Positions 44,170 through 53,919 are shown, numbered from the stretch's first letter. The stretch is DNA of 64,000 nucleotides from Polynucleobacter duraquae (GCF_000973625.1 NZ_CP007501.1:434001-498000); one strand, 5' to 3'. Notes: generated from the letters alone by a model not told the origin. A program made the numbers and translations.

Positions 44170-45576
44170 TTAGAAATTATCTGTAGCACAAGAGACTTTG
44201 CCCGATTTAATTGCCTTTAAAAATGTGGCATAGTCAGTCTCATTTTGTTTGCTGTAAGCAATCGAGAATTTGACGAGAGCATCATCTACGGCTTCGCTTT
44301 TTCCGCAGTAGCCGGCAAGAACCGCAGGATCTCCTGATCGAGCATGGGCGTTAGCTAGTGCCCATCCAAAGAGTTTTGCAAAATCAGGAAATACTTTGGT
44401 GTTGATGCCGTCTCCTCCAACTGAAATTCCACCCTTCATGTCGCGCAGTTGCCTTACATAAAAATCGGATTCTGCTGTTTTTCCAAAGCCAAGAAAGAGG
44501 TCTGGAGCGCCTTGTATTAAGCATTGCCCATCAACAACGCGTTCTCCTTCCGACTTAAATTGCGTATCTGGAAAAAAGGAAGCCAGAACCGACTTTTGCG
44601 CCTGTTTCGTTTGGAGGAAAAGTGGGTCATTTGCGTCGAGCCCCTCGAAGTACATTACCCAGCAAGCAGTGCCTACGCTGCCAACCCCAACAACCTTTCT
44701 TGCCCAATCAATCCATTTGTAGCGCTCCAACAAATGTCTTCTATCTGACGCTAAAGATTGAATATAGGAATTTAAACCTTCGTCGTTGAGCACGGTAATT
44801 CTTATTCCATGAGGCGAAAATTCGGGATGCTCTATGAGCGGAGGATTATTGATGAGCCGAATTCCCTCGCTACTTAGCTCTGTCAGTTTTCCAAGCATGC
44901 CATGGCCACTATTTTTCCGAGCTTTATCTAATAAGCCCTTTAAATACTTTTGGCTTGCAGCATTTGCATTTTTTGCGGCGACACTTGTCAATGATTTTTC
45001 ATCTATATACGAACGTTTGAGATCAATGTAGGGCATAGAGGCATATTGATGAAGATAATTTCTATATGTTCTGGAGATATTTCTCACAATATCCTCTCCA
45101 TAAGCTTGATCTTGGCCAAGTAACTTCGAGGCAATCATCGCACTCGCTGTCAGCCGCTTTAAATCCCAGTCAAAATTTCCGGGAAGCGTTTCATCAAAAT
45201 CATTAATTCCAAAAACTAATTGGTGTTCAGTTGTCGAAAAGAACCCAAAGTTACTAACGTGCATATCTCCGCATAATTGAACTTGAATGGAGGGGCTCGG
45301 GAGTTTGGCTAAGTCATGCGCCATAGTTGCTGCCCCACCTCTAAAAAACGCAAAGGGATCAGCGGCCATTCGAGCATGGCGAATTGGAACGTATTCAGGA
45401 ATTCGGGTTTTAGCTTGAGCAAGCAGAATCTCAATTGGTCCTTGGCGCTTGCTCACTTCAGTAAATTGACCAAGTGAGGAACGATCAACCTCTTTGCGAA
45501 TCGATTTTCCTAAACTAAGCCGCTCTTGAGGGCTTGGATTCTTTTTAAGAAATGATGCATAGAGTTTGCTGGACAT
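44170..45576 (-). CDS. DUF2252 family protein
   Basis: This 468-residue protein has the DUF2252 hallmarks: YVPIRHARMAADPFAFFRGG, then IQVQLCGDMHVSNFGFFSTT and VFGINDFDETLPGNFDWDLK. These resemble the catalytic loop (GDxHxxN) and the metal-binding D of aminoglycoside-phosphotransferase-like kinases. The substrate is unknown. The Asp and Asn positions appear intact, so it may be an active phosphotransferase. It is followed on the minus strand by nothing closely linked, and lies downstream of tRNA-Lys. Confidence 0.88.
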   Translation of the reverse strand: MSSKLYASFLKKNPSPQERLSLGKSIRKEVDRSSLGQFTEVSKRQGPIEILLAQAKTRIPEYVPIRHARMAADPFAFFRGGAATMAHDLAKLPSPSIQVQLCGDMHVSNFGFFSTTEHQLVFGINDFDETLPGNFDWDLKRLTASAMIASKLLGQDQAYGEDIVRNISRTYRNYLHQYASMPYIDLKRSYIDEKSLTSVAAKNANAASQKYLKGLLDKARKNSGHGMLGKLTELSSEGIRLINNPPLIEHPEFSPHGIRITVLNDEGLNSYIQSLASDRRHLLERYKWIDWARKVVGVGSVGTACWVMYFEGLDANDPLFLQTKQAQKSVLASFFPDTQFKSEGERVVDGQCLIQGAPDLFLGFGKTAESDFYVRQLRDMKGGISVGGDGINTKVFPDFAKLFGWALANAHARSGDPAVLAGYCGKSEAVDDALVKFSIAYSKQNETDYATFLKAIKSGKVSCATDNF

Positions 45577-45606
45577 GGTTCTATGATCTCATAGACTTTG
45601 GGCAGT

Positions 45607-45629
45607 AAAAAGCCCCGCAGAGCGAGGCT
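45607..45629 (-). terminator. Intrinsic terminator after tRNA-Lys
   Basis: On the minus strand AGCCTCGC pairs with GCGGGGCT (one mismatch, 3-base loop) and is followed by TTTT. It lies 11 bases beyond the tRNA 3' end. Confidence 0.7.
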
Positions 45630-45639
45630 TAGTAATGCT

Positions 45640-45715
45640 TGGTGGGTCGGGCGAGATTCGAACTCGCGACCAACGGATTAAAAGTCCGCTGCTCTACCGA
45701 CTGAGCTACCGACCC
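45640..45715 (-). tRNA. tRNA-Lys (anticodon UUU)
   Basis: The 76-base minus-strand sequence folds as a full cloverleaf. The acceptor stem GGGTCGG pairs with CCGACCC, the D arm is in GCTCAGTCGGTAGAGC, and the anticodon loop is CTTTTAA with anticodon TTT. The T arm contains GTTCGAATC, and an encoded CCA closes the 3' end. It is followed by its own terminator. Confidence 0.97.
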
Positions 45716-45801
45716 AGTAAAACGGAAATTATAGCAAGAACTTGGTTTGGCTTACCTGGGTTTGCTGGGTTTGCCCTCTGCCCCTTGTAATTACAAGAGT
45801 G

Positions 45802-47139
45802 CTATGCGTTTGCGCGTCTGGTAACGGGAGGGTTTTTAGAGAAATAGTCCTTAATTCCCCTCATAATTGCTTCAGCAATTCGGTCTTGGTAGGCATCATC
45901 ATTGAGACGAGCCTCTTCTTGGGGATTGCTGATGAAGGCTGTCTCCACCAAGATGGATGGAATATCTGGAGCCCTTAGAACGGCAAAGCTGGCTTGCTCA
46001 ACTTTGGGTTTGTGTAACGTGGCAAATCCGCTGATTTGCTTGAGGATGGAGGTGCCCACTTGAAGCGAGTCTTTGATCTGGGCAGTGGTAGACATATCTA
46101 GCAATAGATTAGCTACCTGCTTGTCTTGCGTCTTAATATTGATGCCACCGATTAAATCTGATGAATTTTCTTTATTGGCCATCCAGCGTGCCGTCGTACT
46201 ACTGGCACCCATTTGTGAGAGTGCAAAAACAGAGGCACCTTTGGCCCTAGGCTCTATAAAAGCATCTGCGTGAATCGAGATAAATAAATCCGCTTCAACG
46301 CGGCGTGCCTTTTGTACTCGGGTATGCAAGGGTACAAAGTAATCCCCATCTCGTGTGAGAAATGGACGCATATACGGATCGTTCTCAATTTTGTCGCGTA
46401 AGCGCTTAGCAATTGAGAGCACTACATGTTTTTCTTTAGAGCCCATGGCGCCAATCGCACCTGGATCTTCTCCGCCATGGCCTGCATCAATTGCAATAGT
46501 GATAAGGCGCTTATGTTTGGTTTTGATGGAAGACTCTTTGACGTCTGGAATGGCTTGGGCCACTGGCGCCCTCGGAGCCTCTTTTTCTTTCTTAGTTGCG
46601 AACTGCGCAATCAAGTCAATTTCTTCATTGGCTTTTTCTAGAGCACTCTCTTTGCGGGCGCTGCTCTTGACCAGCTCCATCAGTGGATCTGGTGGGATAG
46701 TTGGGTAAAGATCTAGCACCATACGATATTGGTATTCCGCAATCGGCTCTAGCGTAAAGAGTTGTGGCTTAACGGGCTCTTTTAGGTCAAATACTAAGCG
46801 GACCATACCTGGTTGAAATTGCCCCACCCGGATTTGTGAAACGTAAGGGTCATTAGGTTTGACTTTAGCTACTAAATCTTTCAGGGTGGAATTGAGTTCC
46901 ATACCTTGAACATCAACTACCAAACGATCTGGATTGGTAAGTAGTTGTTGGGTAATGGGAAGCGCTTTATCCGATTCAAGAGTAATACGTGTGTAATCTT
47001 CTGCGGGCCAAATGCGTACACCCAAGATCTTGGCCCCCCAAGCAATCTCTGCTTCACTGAAGAAGAGAATAAAGCCCAGCATCTTTGCTGAAGTTTTGAG
47101 ATGCTTTCTTCTGGAGGAATTCATGAGAGGCTTACTCAT
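45802..47139 (-). CDS. amiC: N-acetylmuramoyl-L-alanine amidase AmiC
   Basis: AmiC cleaves septal peptidoglycan during daughter-cell separation. The 445 residues start with a probable twin-arginine signal (SSRRKHLKTSAKMLGFILFF). An AMIN domain follows around residues 40-150 (YTRITLESDKALPITQQLL), then a linker and an amidase_3 domain at 215-430. Zinc ligands are seen in IAIDAGHGGEDPGAIG and FISIHADAF, plus the catalytic Glu in SILVETAFISNP. It starts 3 bases after the stop of tsaE, so the two are cotranscribed. Confidence 0.95.
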   Translation of the reverse strand: MSKPLMNSSRRKHLKTSAKMLGFILFFSEAEIAWGAKILGVRIWPAEDYTRITLESDKALPITQQLLTNPDRLVVDVQGMELNSTLKDLVAKVKPNDPYVSQIRVGQFQPGMVRLVFDLKEPVKPQLFTLEPIAEYQYRMVLDLYPTIPPDPLMELVKSSARKESALEKANEEIDLIAQFATKKEKEAPRAPVAQAIPDVKESSIKTKHKRLITIAIDAGHGGEDPGAIGAMGSKEKHVVLSIAKRLRDKIENDPYMRPFLTRDGDYFVPLHTRVQKARRVEADLFISIHADAFIEPRAKGASVFALSQMGASSTTARWMANKENSSDLIGGINIKTQDKQVANLLLDMSTTAQIKDSLQVGTSILKQISGFATLHKPKVEQASFAVLRAPDIPSILVETAFISNPQEEARLNDDAYQDRIAEAIMRGIKDYFSKNPPVTRRANA

Positions 47140-47141
47140 TG

Positions 47142-47654
47142 CTATGAGGTATTCATCTTGTCGAGAACAGTCATTCCTTGACTTGAACTTGCTTGGAAGA
47201 TGATATTTCTTTCATTTTCATCGGCACCAGCCCTCAGATGAATTTCAATATCAAAAGTAGGAAGCGTGCCCTCAGCTTTTTCTGACCACTCCACTAAACA
47301 GAATCCGGGCTCATCAAAATATTCTGCAAAGCCAGCCTCTTGCCACTCCAAAGGATCTCGCATGCGATAGAGGTCAAAGTGGTTCATCGCTAGAGTCTTG
47401 CTGTGGATTATTAGCGGATAGGGTTCACATAAGGTATAGGTTGGACTCTTCACTCGACCCTCATATCCCAAGCCTTGAATGAGATGGCGGGCAAAGGTGG
47501 TCTTGCCAGCCCCAAGATCGCCCTTTAGGAAGATATTGAGGTGAGCGCTTTGATTGGCTTGAAAAAGATGGCTAAGACTAGAGGCAAGCTTTTGCGCTAA
47601 AGCGGCTGTATCTGCTTCTTGCCTACAATGTTGAGTAAATGAAATCTGAGCCAT
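47142..47654 (-). CDS. tsaE: tRNA threonylcarbamoyladenosine biosynthesis ATPase TsaE
   Basis: TsaE is the ATPase that drives the TsaBDE complex making t6A37 in ANN-decoding tRNAs. The 170-residue protein has the Walker A loop FLKGDLGAGKTTFARHLIQG, then VKSPTYTLCEPY and the HFDLYRMRDPLEWQEAGFAE region with the conserved D-L-Y-R and E. It precedes amiC on the same strand and is divergent from queG 43 bases away, a tRNA-modification pairing. Confidence 0.95.
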   Translation of the reverse strand: MAQISFTQHCRQEADTAALAQKLASSLSHLFQANQSAHLNIFLKGDLGAGKTTFARHLIQGLGYEGRVKSPTYTLCEPYPLIIHSKTLAMNHFDLYRMRDPLEWQEAGFAEYFDEPGFCLVEWSEKAEGTLPTFDIEIHLRAGADENERNIIFQASSSQGMTVLDKMNTS

Positions 47655-47697
47655 TTGCCTAGTTTATTCAATTATTAAGCTACATTCTGTATTCCTA

Positions 47698-48792
47698 ATG
47701 ACTTCTTCTCAAATACCTAACTCTGTTGATCAGGCTAATCTGCGTGAATGGCTGGGTGAGCAGTCTCGAAAATTAGGTTTTGATGATTTGTGCATTACTG
47801 ATACCCATCTTGGTGTTGCAACTGAGCGTCTGAATGATTGGCTCGCACAAGGGCGGCACGGTCAGATGGAGTACATGGCCAAGCATGCTCAATTACGCTC
47901 GGATCCAACCCTCTTAGTTCCGGGTACGGTGAGAGTCATTTGCGTCACCATGAATTACCTATCTCCCGCAATCGACTTTCACCATGAATGGGATAGATTA
48001 AAGGATTCTGCTCAAGCAGTGGTATCGATGTATGCCCGTGGGCGTGATTATCACAAGGTGATGCGCAATCGTTTGCAAGAGTTTGCTCAACTGATTGAAG
48101 AACGGATCGGAGCATTTGGCTATCGTGTGTTTACTGATTCTGCACCCTTGATGGAAGTAGAGTTAGCTCGTAAGGCAGGTTTGGGTTGGAGAGGCAAACA
48201 TACCTTGTTGCTCAATCGTGAATCTGGATCAACATTCTTTTTGGGTGAGATCCTCATTGATGTTCCGTTGCCTGTAGATCAAGAGCAGGAGTCGCATTGC
48301 GGAACTTGCCAGTCTTGTATAGATATTTGTCCCACACAAGCCATTACTGCGCCTTACCAATTGGATGCGAGACGCTGTATTTCGTATTTGACGATTGAAA
48401 ATCCAGATGCCATTCCGACAGAGTTTCGTAAAGCGATGGGTAATCGTGTTTACGGATGCGATGACTGCCAATTGATCTGCCCTTGGAATAAATTTGCTCA
48501 ACGCACAGCCTTGCCAGATTTTGCTGAACGCCATGGCCTCGGGAAGGCAAGTCTTTTGCAACTCTGGTCTTGGACTGAGGATGAATTTGAGAAACGCCAT
48601 GAGGGTAGTGCTATTCGTCGTATTGGCTACTCCAGGTGGCGCAGAAACTTAGCAGTGGCTATGGGGAATGCTTTAGCAGCTAATGATCTGCCCGAATCAG
48701 ATAAAGATCTTCTGCGGCAGGCTTTGCAGGGCGCCTTGCCTTTGGCAGATGCCTTGGTAGCTGAGCACATCAACTGGGCGCTGAGTTGCTAA
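47698..48792 (+). CDS. queG: Epoxyqueuosine reductase QueG
   Basis: QueG carries out the last step of queuosine synthesis in tRNA, reducing epoxyqueuosine with cobalamin and two 4Fe-4S clusters. Cluster motifs are CGTCQSCIDICPTQAI and GCDDCQLICPWNKF. The substrate domain contains ARKAGLGWRGKHTLLLNRES and FFLGEIL. The 364-residue length is normal, as is the start at ATG 47698. It shares a short divergent promoter region with tsaE. Confidence 0.96.
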   Translation: MTSSQIPNSVDQANLREWLGEQSRKLGFDDLCITDTHLGVATERLNDWLAQGRHGQMEYMAKHAQLRSDPTLLVPGTVRVICVTMNYLSPAIDFHHEWDRLKDSAQAVVSMYARGRDYHKVMRNRLQEFAQLIEERIGAFGYRVFTDSAPLMEVELARKAGLGWRGKHTLLLNRESGSTFFLGEILIDVPLPVDQEQESHCGTCQSCIDICPTQAITAPYQLDARRCISYLTIENPDAIPTEFRKAMGNRVYGCDDCQLICPWNKFAQRTALPDFAERHGLGKASLLQLWSWTEDEFEKRHEGSAIRRIGYSRWRRNLAVAMGNALAANDLPESDKDLLRQALQGALPLADALVAEHINWALSC

Positions 48793-48834
48793 GTATTTTT
48801 TGGCAAAGTACGGAGTAACTCTTACAATCAAAGC

Positions 48835-49620
48835 ATGTCATCAGCTGATCAACCTTTTATAGACCCCAGTGAAATCAAGCTAGAAGCTTCAGTGGTGCAG
48901 CGCTATAAAAATCGCAGTGAGGCTTTTTGGGCAGGGATTCGGGATGCGGCTGGTGCACCTGCCATGGTGCTCTTTGCTGGCATGGTGGGTTTTGGTGCGA
49001 TGGGTAAAACTAGCGGTATGGATGCTTGGTTTACCACTGCCACTAGCTTCTTTATGTTCGCATTACCTGGACAAGTAGTGTTGCTCGAGATGGCAATTAC
49101 CGGATCATCAGTTATTGCTATTGCCCTCGCAGTGACTTTAACTTCTTCGCGTTTCATCACGATGACGGTGACGCTCTTTCCACAATTTCATGAAAAAGAT
49201 CGTAATCGTGGGCTTTATGCCTCGGTTCATCTTCTAGCGATGACTGCTTGGGCTATTTCCATGCGTGAGTTTCAGACGATTGAAGCGAAGCACCGCTCGA
49301 GTTACTTCATCGGTCTTGGTTTACTGTGCTGGATTATTTCTATTCCGGGCACTATCCTCGGTTATTTATTGGCAGGCGTCGTGCCGCCGTACGTCACGCT
49401 TGGCCTCGTTTTCATTAACCCATTATTCTTTTTGCTGACCTTTGCCGAGGTGAAGCCTTGGATTAACCGAATCGCCATTGGCTTGGGTTTTATATTGGGC
49501 CCCTTTTTCTTTCTCTTAGATCGCGACACCAGTTTGCTGACCACTGGTCTAGTAGGAGGAACGATCGCTTATGTATTTGATCGCAAAGTGCTGCGCAAAA
49601 GGGCAGGGGTGATCAGTTGA
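48835..49620 (+). CDS. azlC: AzlC family branched-chain amino acid exporter, large subunit
   Basis: AzlC works with AzlD to export branched-chain amino acids. The 261 residues include the family signature early on (FWAGIRDAAGAPAMVLFAGM, then TTATSFFMFALPGQVVLLEM) and about six to seven membrane segments, with LAVTLTSSRFITMTVTLFPQ in the middle. The stop overlaps the azlD start (ATGA-type), coupling the two subunits. The cargo is not clear from sequence. Confidence 0.92.
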   Translation: MSSADQPFIDPSEIKLEASVVQRYKNRSEAFWAGIRDAAGAPAMVLFAGMVGFGAMGKTSGMDAWFTTATSFFMFALPGQVVLLEMAITGSSVIAIALAVTLTSSRFITMTVTLFPQFHEKDRNRGLYASVHLLAMTAWAISMREFQTIEAKHRSSYFIGLGLLCWIISIPGTILGYLLAGVVPPYVTLGLVFINPLFFLLTFAEVKPWINRIAIGLGFILGPFFFLLDRDTSLLTTGLVGGTIAYVFDRKVLRKRAGVIS

Positions 49621-49961
49621 TGAATGCTGGACTCCAAGGTTGGGGTTTGTGGATTGCCTTAGCAGGCGCTACCATCGGAACCTATATTTGTCGTGCCATT
49701 GGTGTTTTGCTCGCCAAAAGAATTAATCAAGAGAGCGAAATCTTTCGCTATCTTTCTGCGGTTACTTATGCGATGGTAGCGGCCCTTGTTGTCAGAATGG
49801 TTCTCATGCCGATTGGCCTTCTCTCAACCGTACCCGTATGGATTCGATTGCTGATTTGCGCCTTAAGTATTGGTGTGATGGTTTCAAAACCAACACACCG
49901 TCTAGTTCCAGCCTTATTGACTGGAACTTTACTAATGCTAGCGTACGGCCTTATTCGTTAG
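49617..49961 (+). CDS. azlD: AzlD family small subunit
   Basis: The 114-residue partner of AzlC has three to four membrane segments (WGLWIALAGATIGTYICRAI, then LSAVTYAMVAALVVRMVL and LLICALSIGVMVSKP). Size and position are typical. It ends 20 bases before the convergent oxidase gene. Confidence 0.92.
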   Translation: MMNAGLQGWGLWIALAGATIGTYICRAIGVLLAKRINQESEIFRYLSAVTYAMVAALVVRMVLMPIGLLSTVPVWIRLLICALSIGVMVSKPTHRLVPALLTGTLLMLAYGLIR

Positions 49962-49980
49962 CTGGTATTGATATCCTGTT

Positions 49981-52900
49981 TTAGAGATGGGCTGCCAAGA
50001 TCTTGGCAATATGTACAGCGTCTCTTTGGGTGCCATCGGCAATCTGGTGGCGACAGCTGGTGCCATCTGCGACTACCCAACTATCTGGTGCTTTACGAAT
50101 CGCGGGTAAGAGGCTGGCTTCTGCCATTTGTTTGGATACTTCAATGTGCTCTGCTTCGTAACCAAAGCTACCAGCCATACCGCAACAGGAGGACTCAATT
50201 AGTTTAGGCTCTGCATTCGGAATGAGTTTCAGAAGTTCCATTGCAGGCGTGACAGCAGCAAATGCTTTTTGATGGCAATGGCCATGAAATAACACCGGGC
50301 GCGTTGCCGTTTTCAATGACAGTTTGAGTTTGCCTACTTTGGCCTCACTTGCTAAAAATTCTTCTAAGAGCTGCGCATGCTTACTAACAGTAACTGCGCG
50401 CTCACCAAAGCCCATCACTAATGCTTCGTCCTTTAAGGTGAAAAGACAGGAAGGCTCTAGGCCGATAATAGGAATATCTTTTTCTGCAAAAGGAGCTAGA
50501 TGGTTGACTAATTCATCTAGGCTTGCTTTGGCTTTATCGACCATACCTGCTGCTAGGTATGTGCGACCACAGCAAAATTCTTTAGAGCAGGTATTGGTGC
50601 TGTCGCTTGAAGCTTTAGTCTTTTGAGGAATGTGAACACGATATCCAGCCGCTTGTAAAACTTGTAGGGCCGCACGTAAGTTCTCATCCTCAAAATAGGC
50701 ATTGAAGGTATCGGCTAACAACACCACTCCCTTATTACCATTTGCATCTACTTTGCTCAGTTCTGCGGGAGTAAATTGATAGGATGCAATAGCGCTCTGA
50801 TTATTCCAGAAGGTCTTTGCTTTCCAGATTGGCAGACTTCTTTGTGCAGAAATACCCATAATCAATTCTTGTAACTTAGCTATAGGTGTAAGGTGGTTGC
50901 GTAGATTGAGTAAGGCCGGAAGCCCCGGAATGCTGCTGATGATAGGGGCGTATTTTGGTAAATAGGCAACAGCGAGGTCACGCATCGTATGACCAGTTCG
51001 CTTCTTGTAGGCAGATAAAAACTCAATCTTCATCTTCGCCATATCAACGCCGGTAGGGCATTCACGGCGGCAAGCTTTACAGCTGACGCAAAGTTCCATC
51101 ACTTCTTTAATGGCGTCGCTACCAAGCGGTGAACTCTCGTCTTTAATATCCAGTTGATTTGAGAGAGCTAGGCGTAATGTATTGGCGCGGCCACGGGTGA
51201 GGTGCTTTTCATCACGGGTAACGCGATAGCTTGGGCACATCACTTCCGCATCAAACTTACGGCAATGACCATTGTTATTACACATCTCTACTGCTTTAGC
51301 GAAGCCCATCGCAGGATCGCCGCCGGTGCCTGGTGCACTGGTCTCTTCAGTAACGGGATTATTCTGTACATTCCAGGCAGACCAATCTAAGGCTGGTTGC
51401 AGCGGAATCACTTTATAGCTCGGTGGGAAGCGGAAGTTACTCGCATCATCCATCTTTGGCGGGTTGACGATCTTGCCGGGATTAAATAATCCCTTTGGAT
51501 CAAAAGCATGTTTGATTTCAGCGAGGGCTTGCGTAATCTTTGGGCCAAATTGCCAGGAGATCCATTCACCACGGCACAGTCCATCACCGTGCTCACCGCT
51601 ATACGCTCCTTTGTATTTGCGAACTAGGGCAGACGCCTCTTCGGCAACTGCACGCATCTTTTGTGCGCCATCACGACGCATATCTAAAATAGGGCGAACA
51701 TGGAGGGTGCCGACGGAAGCATGTGCATACCAAGTGCCACGTGAACCGTATTTTGAAAATACATCTGTGAGTGCTTGGGTATATTCAGCAAGACTCTCTA
51801 GTGGAACTGCGCAATCCTCAATAAAGCTCACTGGCTTACCATCACCTTTTAGACTCATCATGATGTTCAGGCCAGCCTTACGCACTTCCCAGAGATTTTT
51901 TTGCAAACTAGCATCGGGCATCGCAACTACAGAGCCTGGAAGACCAAGATCACCCATTAAGCTTTGCAAAGATTTTATTTTTTCAAGTAAGGGTGCATGT
52001 GCCTCCCCCGAAAACTCTACTAATAAGATAGCCTCAGGCGTTTGAGCGCTAGCATCAATCAGTGCGGTCTCAATAGTTTTCTTAAAGCTAGGATTGTGGC
52101 GCGCCAAGTCAATCATGGTGCGATCAACTAACTCAACAGCGGTAGGCCCAAGCTTGACGATATGTTGCGCGCTATCCATTGCCTTGAAGAAGCTTGCAAA
52201 GTTCACTACTCCAAGTACTTTGTGTTGCGGTAATGGCGCTAACTTCAGCTCAAGTGATTTGAAATACGCTAATGTGCCTTCACTGCCTACTAGTAAGTGA
52301 GCTAAGTTAACACTACCGTCTTGGGTGTAGGGAAGCTCGCTTTGTGGATGGAATACATCTAGGTTATAGCCAGCGACACGACGCAAGACTTTGGGGAAGT
52401 GCGCCTCGATCTCAGGTTGCAATGTATTGGCAAGCCCTTTAACAAAGTCGCCCAATTGTTTTGCAGCGCCAGAACTGTGGGCATAATTTCCAAAGCTAGC
52501 CACCTGCCCATTTGCCAGCCAGGCATCAATACCTAAAACGTTATGCACCATGTTGCCATAAGCAATTGATCGACTGCCGCAAGAGTTATTACCTGCCATG
52601 CCGCCAATGGTTGCTTGTCCTCCAGTAGAAACATCTACTGGGTACCAAAGGCCGTGTGGCTTAAGTGCAGCATTGAGGTGATCTAGCACAATGCCCGGCT
52701 CAACAATGGCTGTGGCCTTGATTGGATCTGCATGCAGGAGTTTGCGAAAGTATTTGGTGTTATCGATGACAAGTGATGTGCCGGTAGTCTGCCCACACTG
52801 ACTAGTGCCTCCACCACGAGGCAGAACTGGAATACCGAGGTCAGCTGCAATCTGAATCGCTGTCGCAATGTCTTCAGCTGTTTTGGGAATAAAAACCGCA

Positions 52901-53058
52901 ACAGGCATGGCTTGATAGATTGATGCATCGGTTGCATAGCGGCCGCGACTGGCTATGTCCGTCATCACTTCACCAGAGGTTTCTTGACTGAGGCGCTTGG
53001 CTAACTCTGCCTTATTGGCAACGAATTCTGGCAATGGCAAATCAACTGGCTTGTTCAT
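49981..53058 (-). CDS. FAD-linked oxidase with 4Fe-4S and CCG domains (D-2-hydroxyacid dehydrogenase type)
   Basis: This large 1025-residue flavoprotein oxidises a D-2-hydroxy acid (D-lactate, glycolate or D-2-hydroxyglutarate are candidates). FAD-binding domain residues 45-230 include AVFIPKTAEDIATAIQIAAD, PVLPRGGGTSQCGQTTGTS and GGMAGNNSCGSRSIAYGNM. The FAD-oxidase C-terminal domain is at 260-560, with AHASVGTLHVRPILDMRRDG. Fe-S motifs at 610-710 include CVSCKACRRECPTGVDM. CCG domains with EFCCGRTYLAAG and SSCCGMAGSFGYE finish the chain. It is translationally coupled to the GntR gene by an ATGA overlap. YdiJ is the closest name I recall. Confidence 0.88.
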   Translation of the reverse strand: MNKPVDLPLPEFVANKAELAKRLSQETSGEVMTDIASRGRYATDASIYQAMPVAVFIPKTAEDIATAIQIAADLGIPVLPRGGGTSQCGQTTGTSLVIDNTKYFRKLLHADPIKATAIVEPGIVLDHLNAALKPHGLWYPVDVSTGGQATIGGMAGNNSCGSRSIAYGNMVHNVLGIDAWLANGQVASFGNYAHSSGAAKQLGDFVKGLANTLQPEIEAHFPKVLRRVAGYNLDVFHPQSELPYTQDGSVNLAHLLVGSEGTLAYFKSLELKLAPLPQHKVLGVVNFASFFKAMDSAQHIVKLGPTAVELVDRTMIDLARHNPSFKKTIETALIDASAQTPEAILLVEFSGEAHAPLLEKIKSLQSLMGDLGLPGSVVAMPDASLQKNLWEVRKAGLNIMMSLKGDGKPVSFIEDCAVPLESLAEYTQALTDVFSKYGSRGTWYAHASVGTLHVRPILDMRRDGAQKMRAVAEEASALVRKYKGAYSGEHGDGLCRGEWISWQFGPKITQALAEIKHAFDPKGLFNPGKIVNPPKMDDASNFRFPPSYKVIPLQPALDWSAWNVQNNPVTEETSAPGTGGDPAMGFAKAVEMCNNNGHCRKFDAEVMCPSYRVTRDEKHLTRGRANTLRLALSNQLDIKDESSPLGSDAIKEVMELCVSCKACRRECPTGVDMAKMKIEFLSAYKKRTGHTMRDLAVAYLPKYAPIISSIPGLPALLNLRNHLTPIAKLQELIMGISAQRSLPIWKAKTFWNNQSAIASYQFTPAELSKVDANGNKGVVLLADTFNAYFEDENLRAALQVLQAAGYRVHIPQKTKASSDSTNTCSKEFCCGRTYLAAGMVDKAKASLDELVNHLAPFAEKDIPIIGLEPSCLFTLKDEALVMGFGERAVTVSKHAQLLEEFLASEAKVGKLKLSLKTATRPVLFHGHCHQKAFAAVTPAMELLKLIPNAEPKLIESSCCGMAGSFGYEAEHIEVSKQMAEASLLPAIRKAPDSWVVADGTSCRHQIADGTQRDAVHIAKILAAHL

Positions 53059-53738
53059 GCTGCAACCTTCTCTTGAGATTCTGAGTCAATTAATTGAATC
53101 ACGACTTCACGTTTATTCATTACATGCTGCATCATGACCTTACGCATCCGCACGCTATCGCGAGCCTTTAATGCGTCCAACATTTCTTGATGTTCCTCAA
53201 CGGCTTTTTCCCATTTGACGCCATTCTGATTAGAGCGAAAGCGGAGCGCTTCAATGCGAGCATTGACTTGGCTAAATAGTTGGCTAAGGACAGGATTGTT
53301 CGCTGCGTGATTAATAGCTTGGTGAATTTTGAGATTGAGTCGATAGTAGCTTGATAAATCTCTGCGGGCATACGAGGCCATCATTTCATATTGGAGTGCT
53401 TCAAGTTCAATTAGTGTTTGATCACTAATATTTTGTGCTGCTAGCTCTCCAGAGAAGCCTTCTAAATTGGCAATCACATCAAAGGTGTGAATGATGTCGT
53501 CTCTGCTCAGTTGAACGGCAATGGCACCACGGTTAGCAATTAACTCAACCAGTCCATCAGCGGCCAAGCGTCGAATCGCCTCGCGGATAGGAGTGCGAGA
53601 GACGTTGAGCTGCTCTGCTAGCTCACGTTCATTCAACTTGCTTCCCGGCGCAATGGCGCCCTCTACCAATAAAGCCCTGAGCTTAAGAAAGATCGCTTCA
53701 TGCAGGTTTTGTGTATTTGCTGGTGTTGTGAGCATCAT
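53055..53738 (-). CDS. GntR-family regulator, FadR/FCD subfamily
   Basis: The 227 residues from ATG 53738 hold a winged helix (APGSKLNERELAEQLNVSRT, then PIREAIRRLAADGLVELI) and an FCD ligand domain with its metal-binding histidines (YYRLNLKIHQAINHAANNPV). AAGG lies 8 bases before the ATG. A longer frame to 53780 would run through the TGTATACA palindrome that is a likely operator, so it is rejected. FCD regulators often sense 2-hydroxy acids, which fits the coupled oxidase gene. Confidence 0.9.
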   Translation of the reverse strand: MMLTTPANTQNLHEAIFLKLRALLVEGAIAPGSKLNERELAEQLNVSRTPIREAIRRLAADGLVELIANRGAIAVQLSRDDIIHTFDVIANLEGFSGELAAQNISDQTLIELEALQYEMMASYARRDLSSYYRLNLKIHQAINHAANNPVLSQLFSQVNARIEALRFRSNQNGVKWEKAVEEHQEMLDALKARDSVRMRKVMMQHVMNKREVVIQLIDSESQEKVAA

Positions 53739-53754
53739 TTGAAATGCCTTAAAT

Positions 53755-53765
53755 TTGTATACATA
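53755..53765. promoter_or_regulatory. Candidate GntR operator 1
   Basis: TTGTATACATA contains the perfect 8-bp palindrome TGTATACA, 18 bases upstream of the GntR start. FCD regulators often recognise TTGTATACAA-like sites, so autoregulation is likely. Confidence 0.5.
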
Positions 53766-53837
53766 ATTACTATAACGCATCTAGAAGCATAAATTATGCT
53801 GTAAATAGCTTATTTTTTTGATTATTTGATAATTATT

Positions 53838-53847
53838 TTGCATACAA
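53838..53847. promoter_or_regulatory. Candidate GntR operator 2
   Basis: TTGCATACAA differs by one base from a TTGTATACAA palindrome and is flanked by T and A tracts. It is 73 bases upstream of the aminotransferase gene and about 80 bases from operator 1, so one regulator could control both directions. Confidence 0.45.
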
Positions 53848-53919
53848 AAATTGTAAATTGCCCAAAAGTGACTTACACTGAGCTCCAAGATTAACTACAA
53901 AAACCAAGCGAGACTCAGC

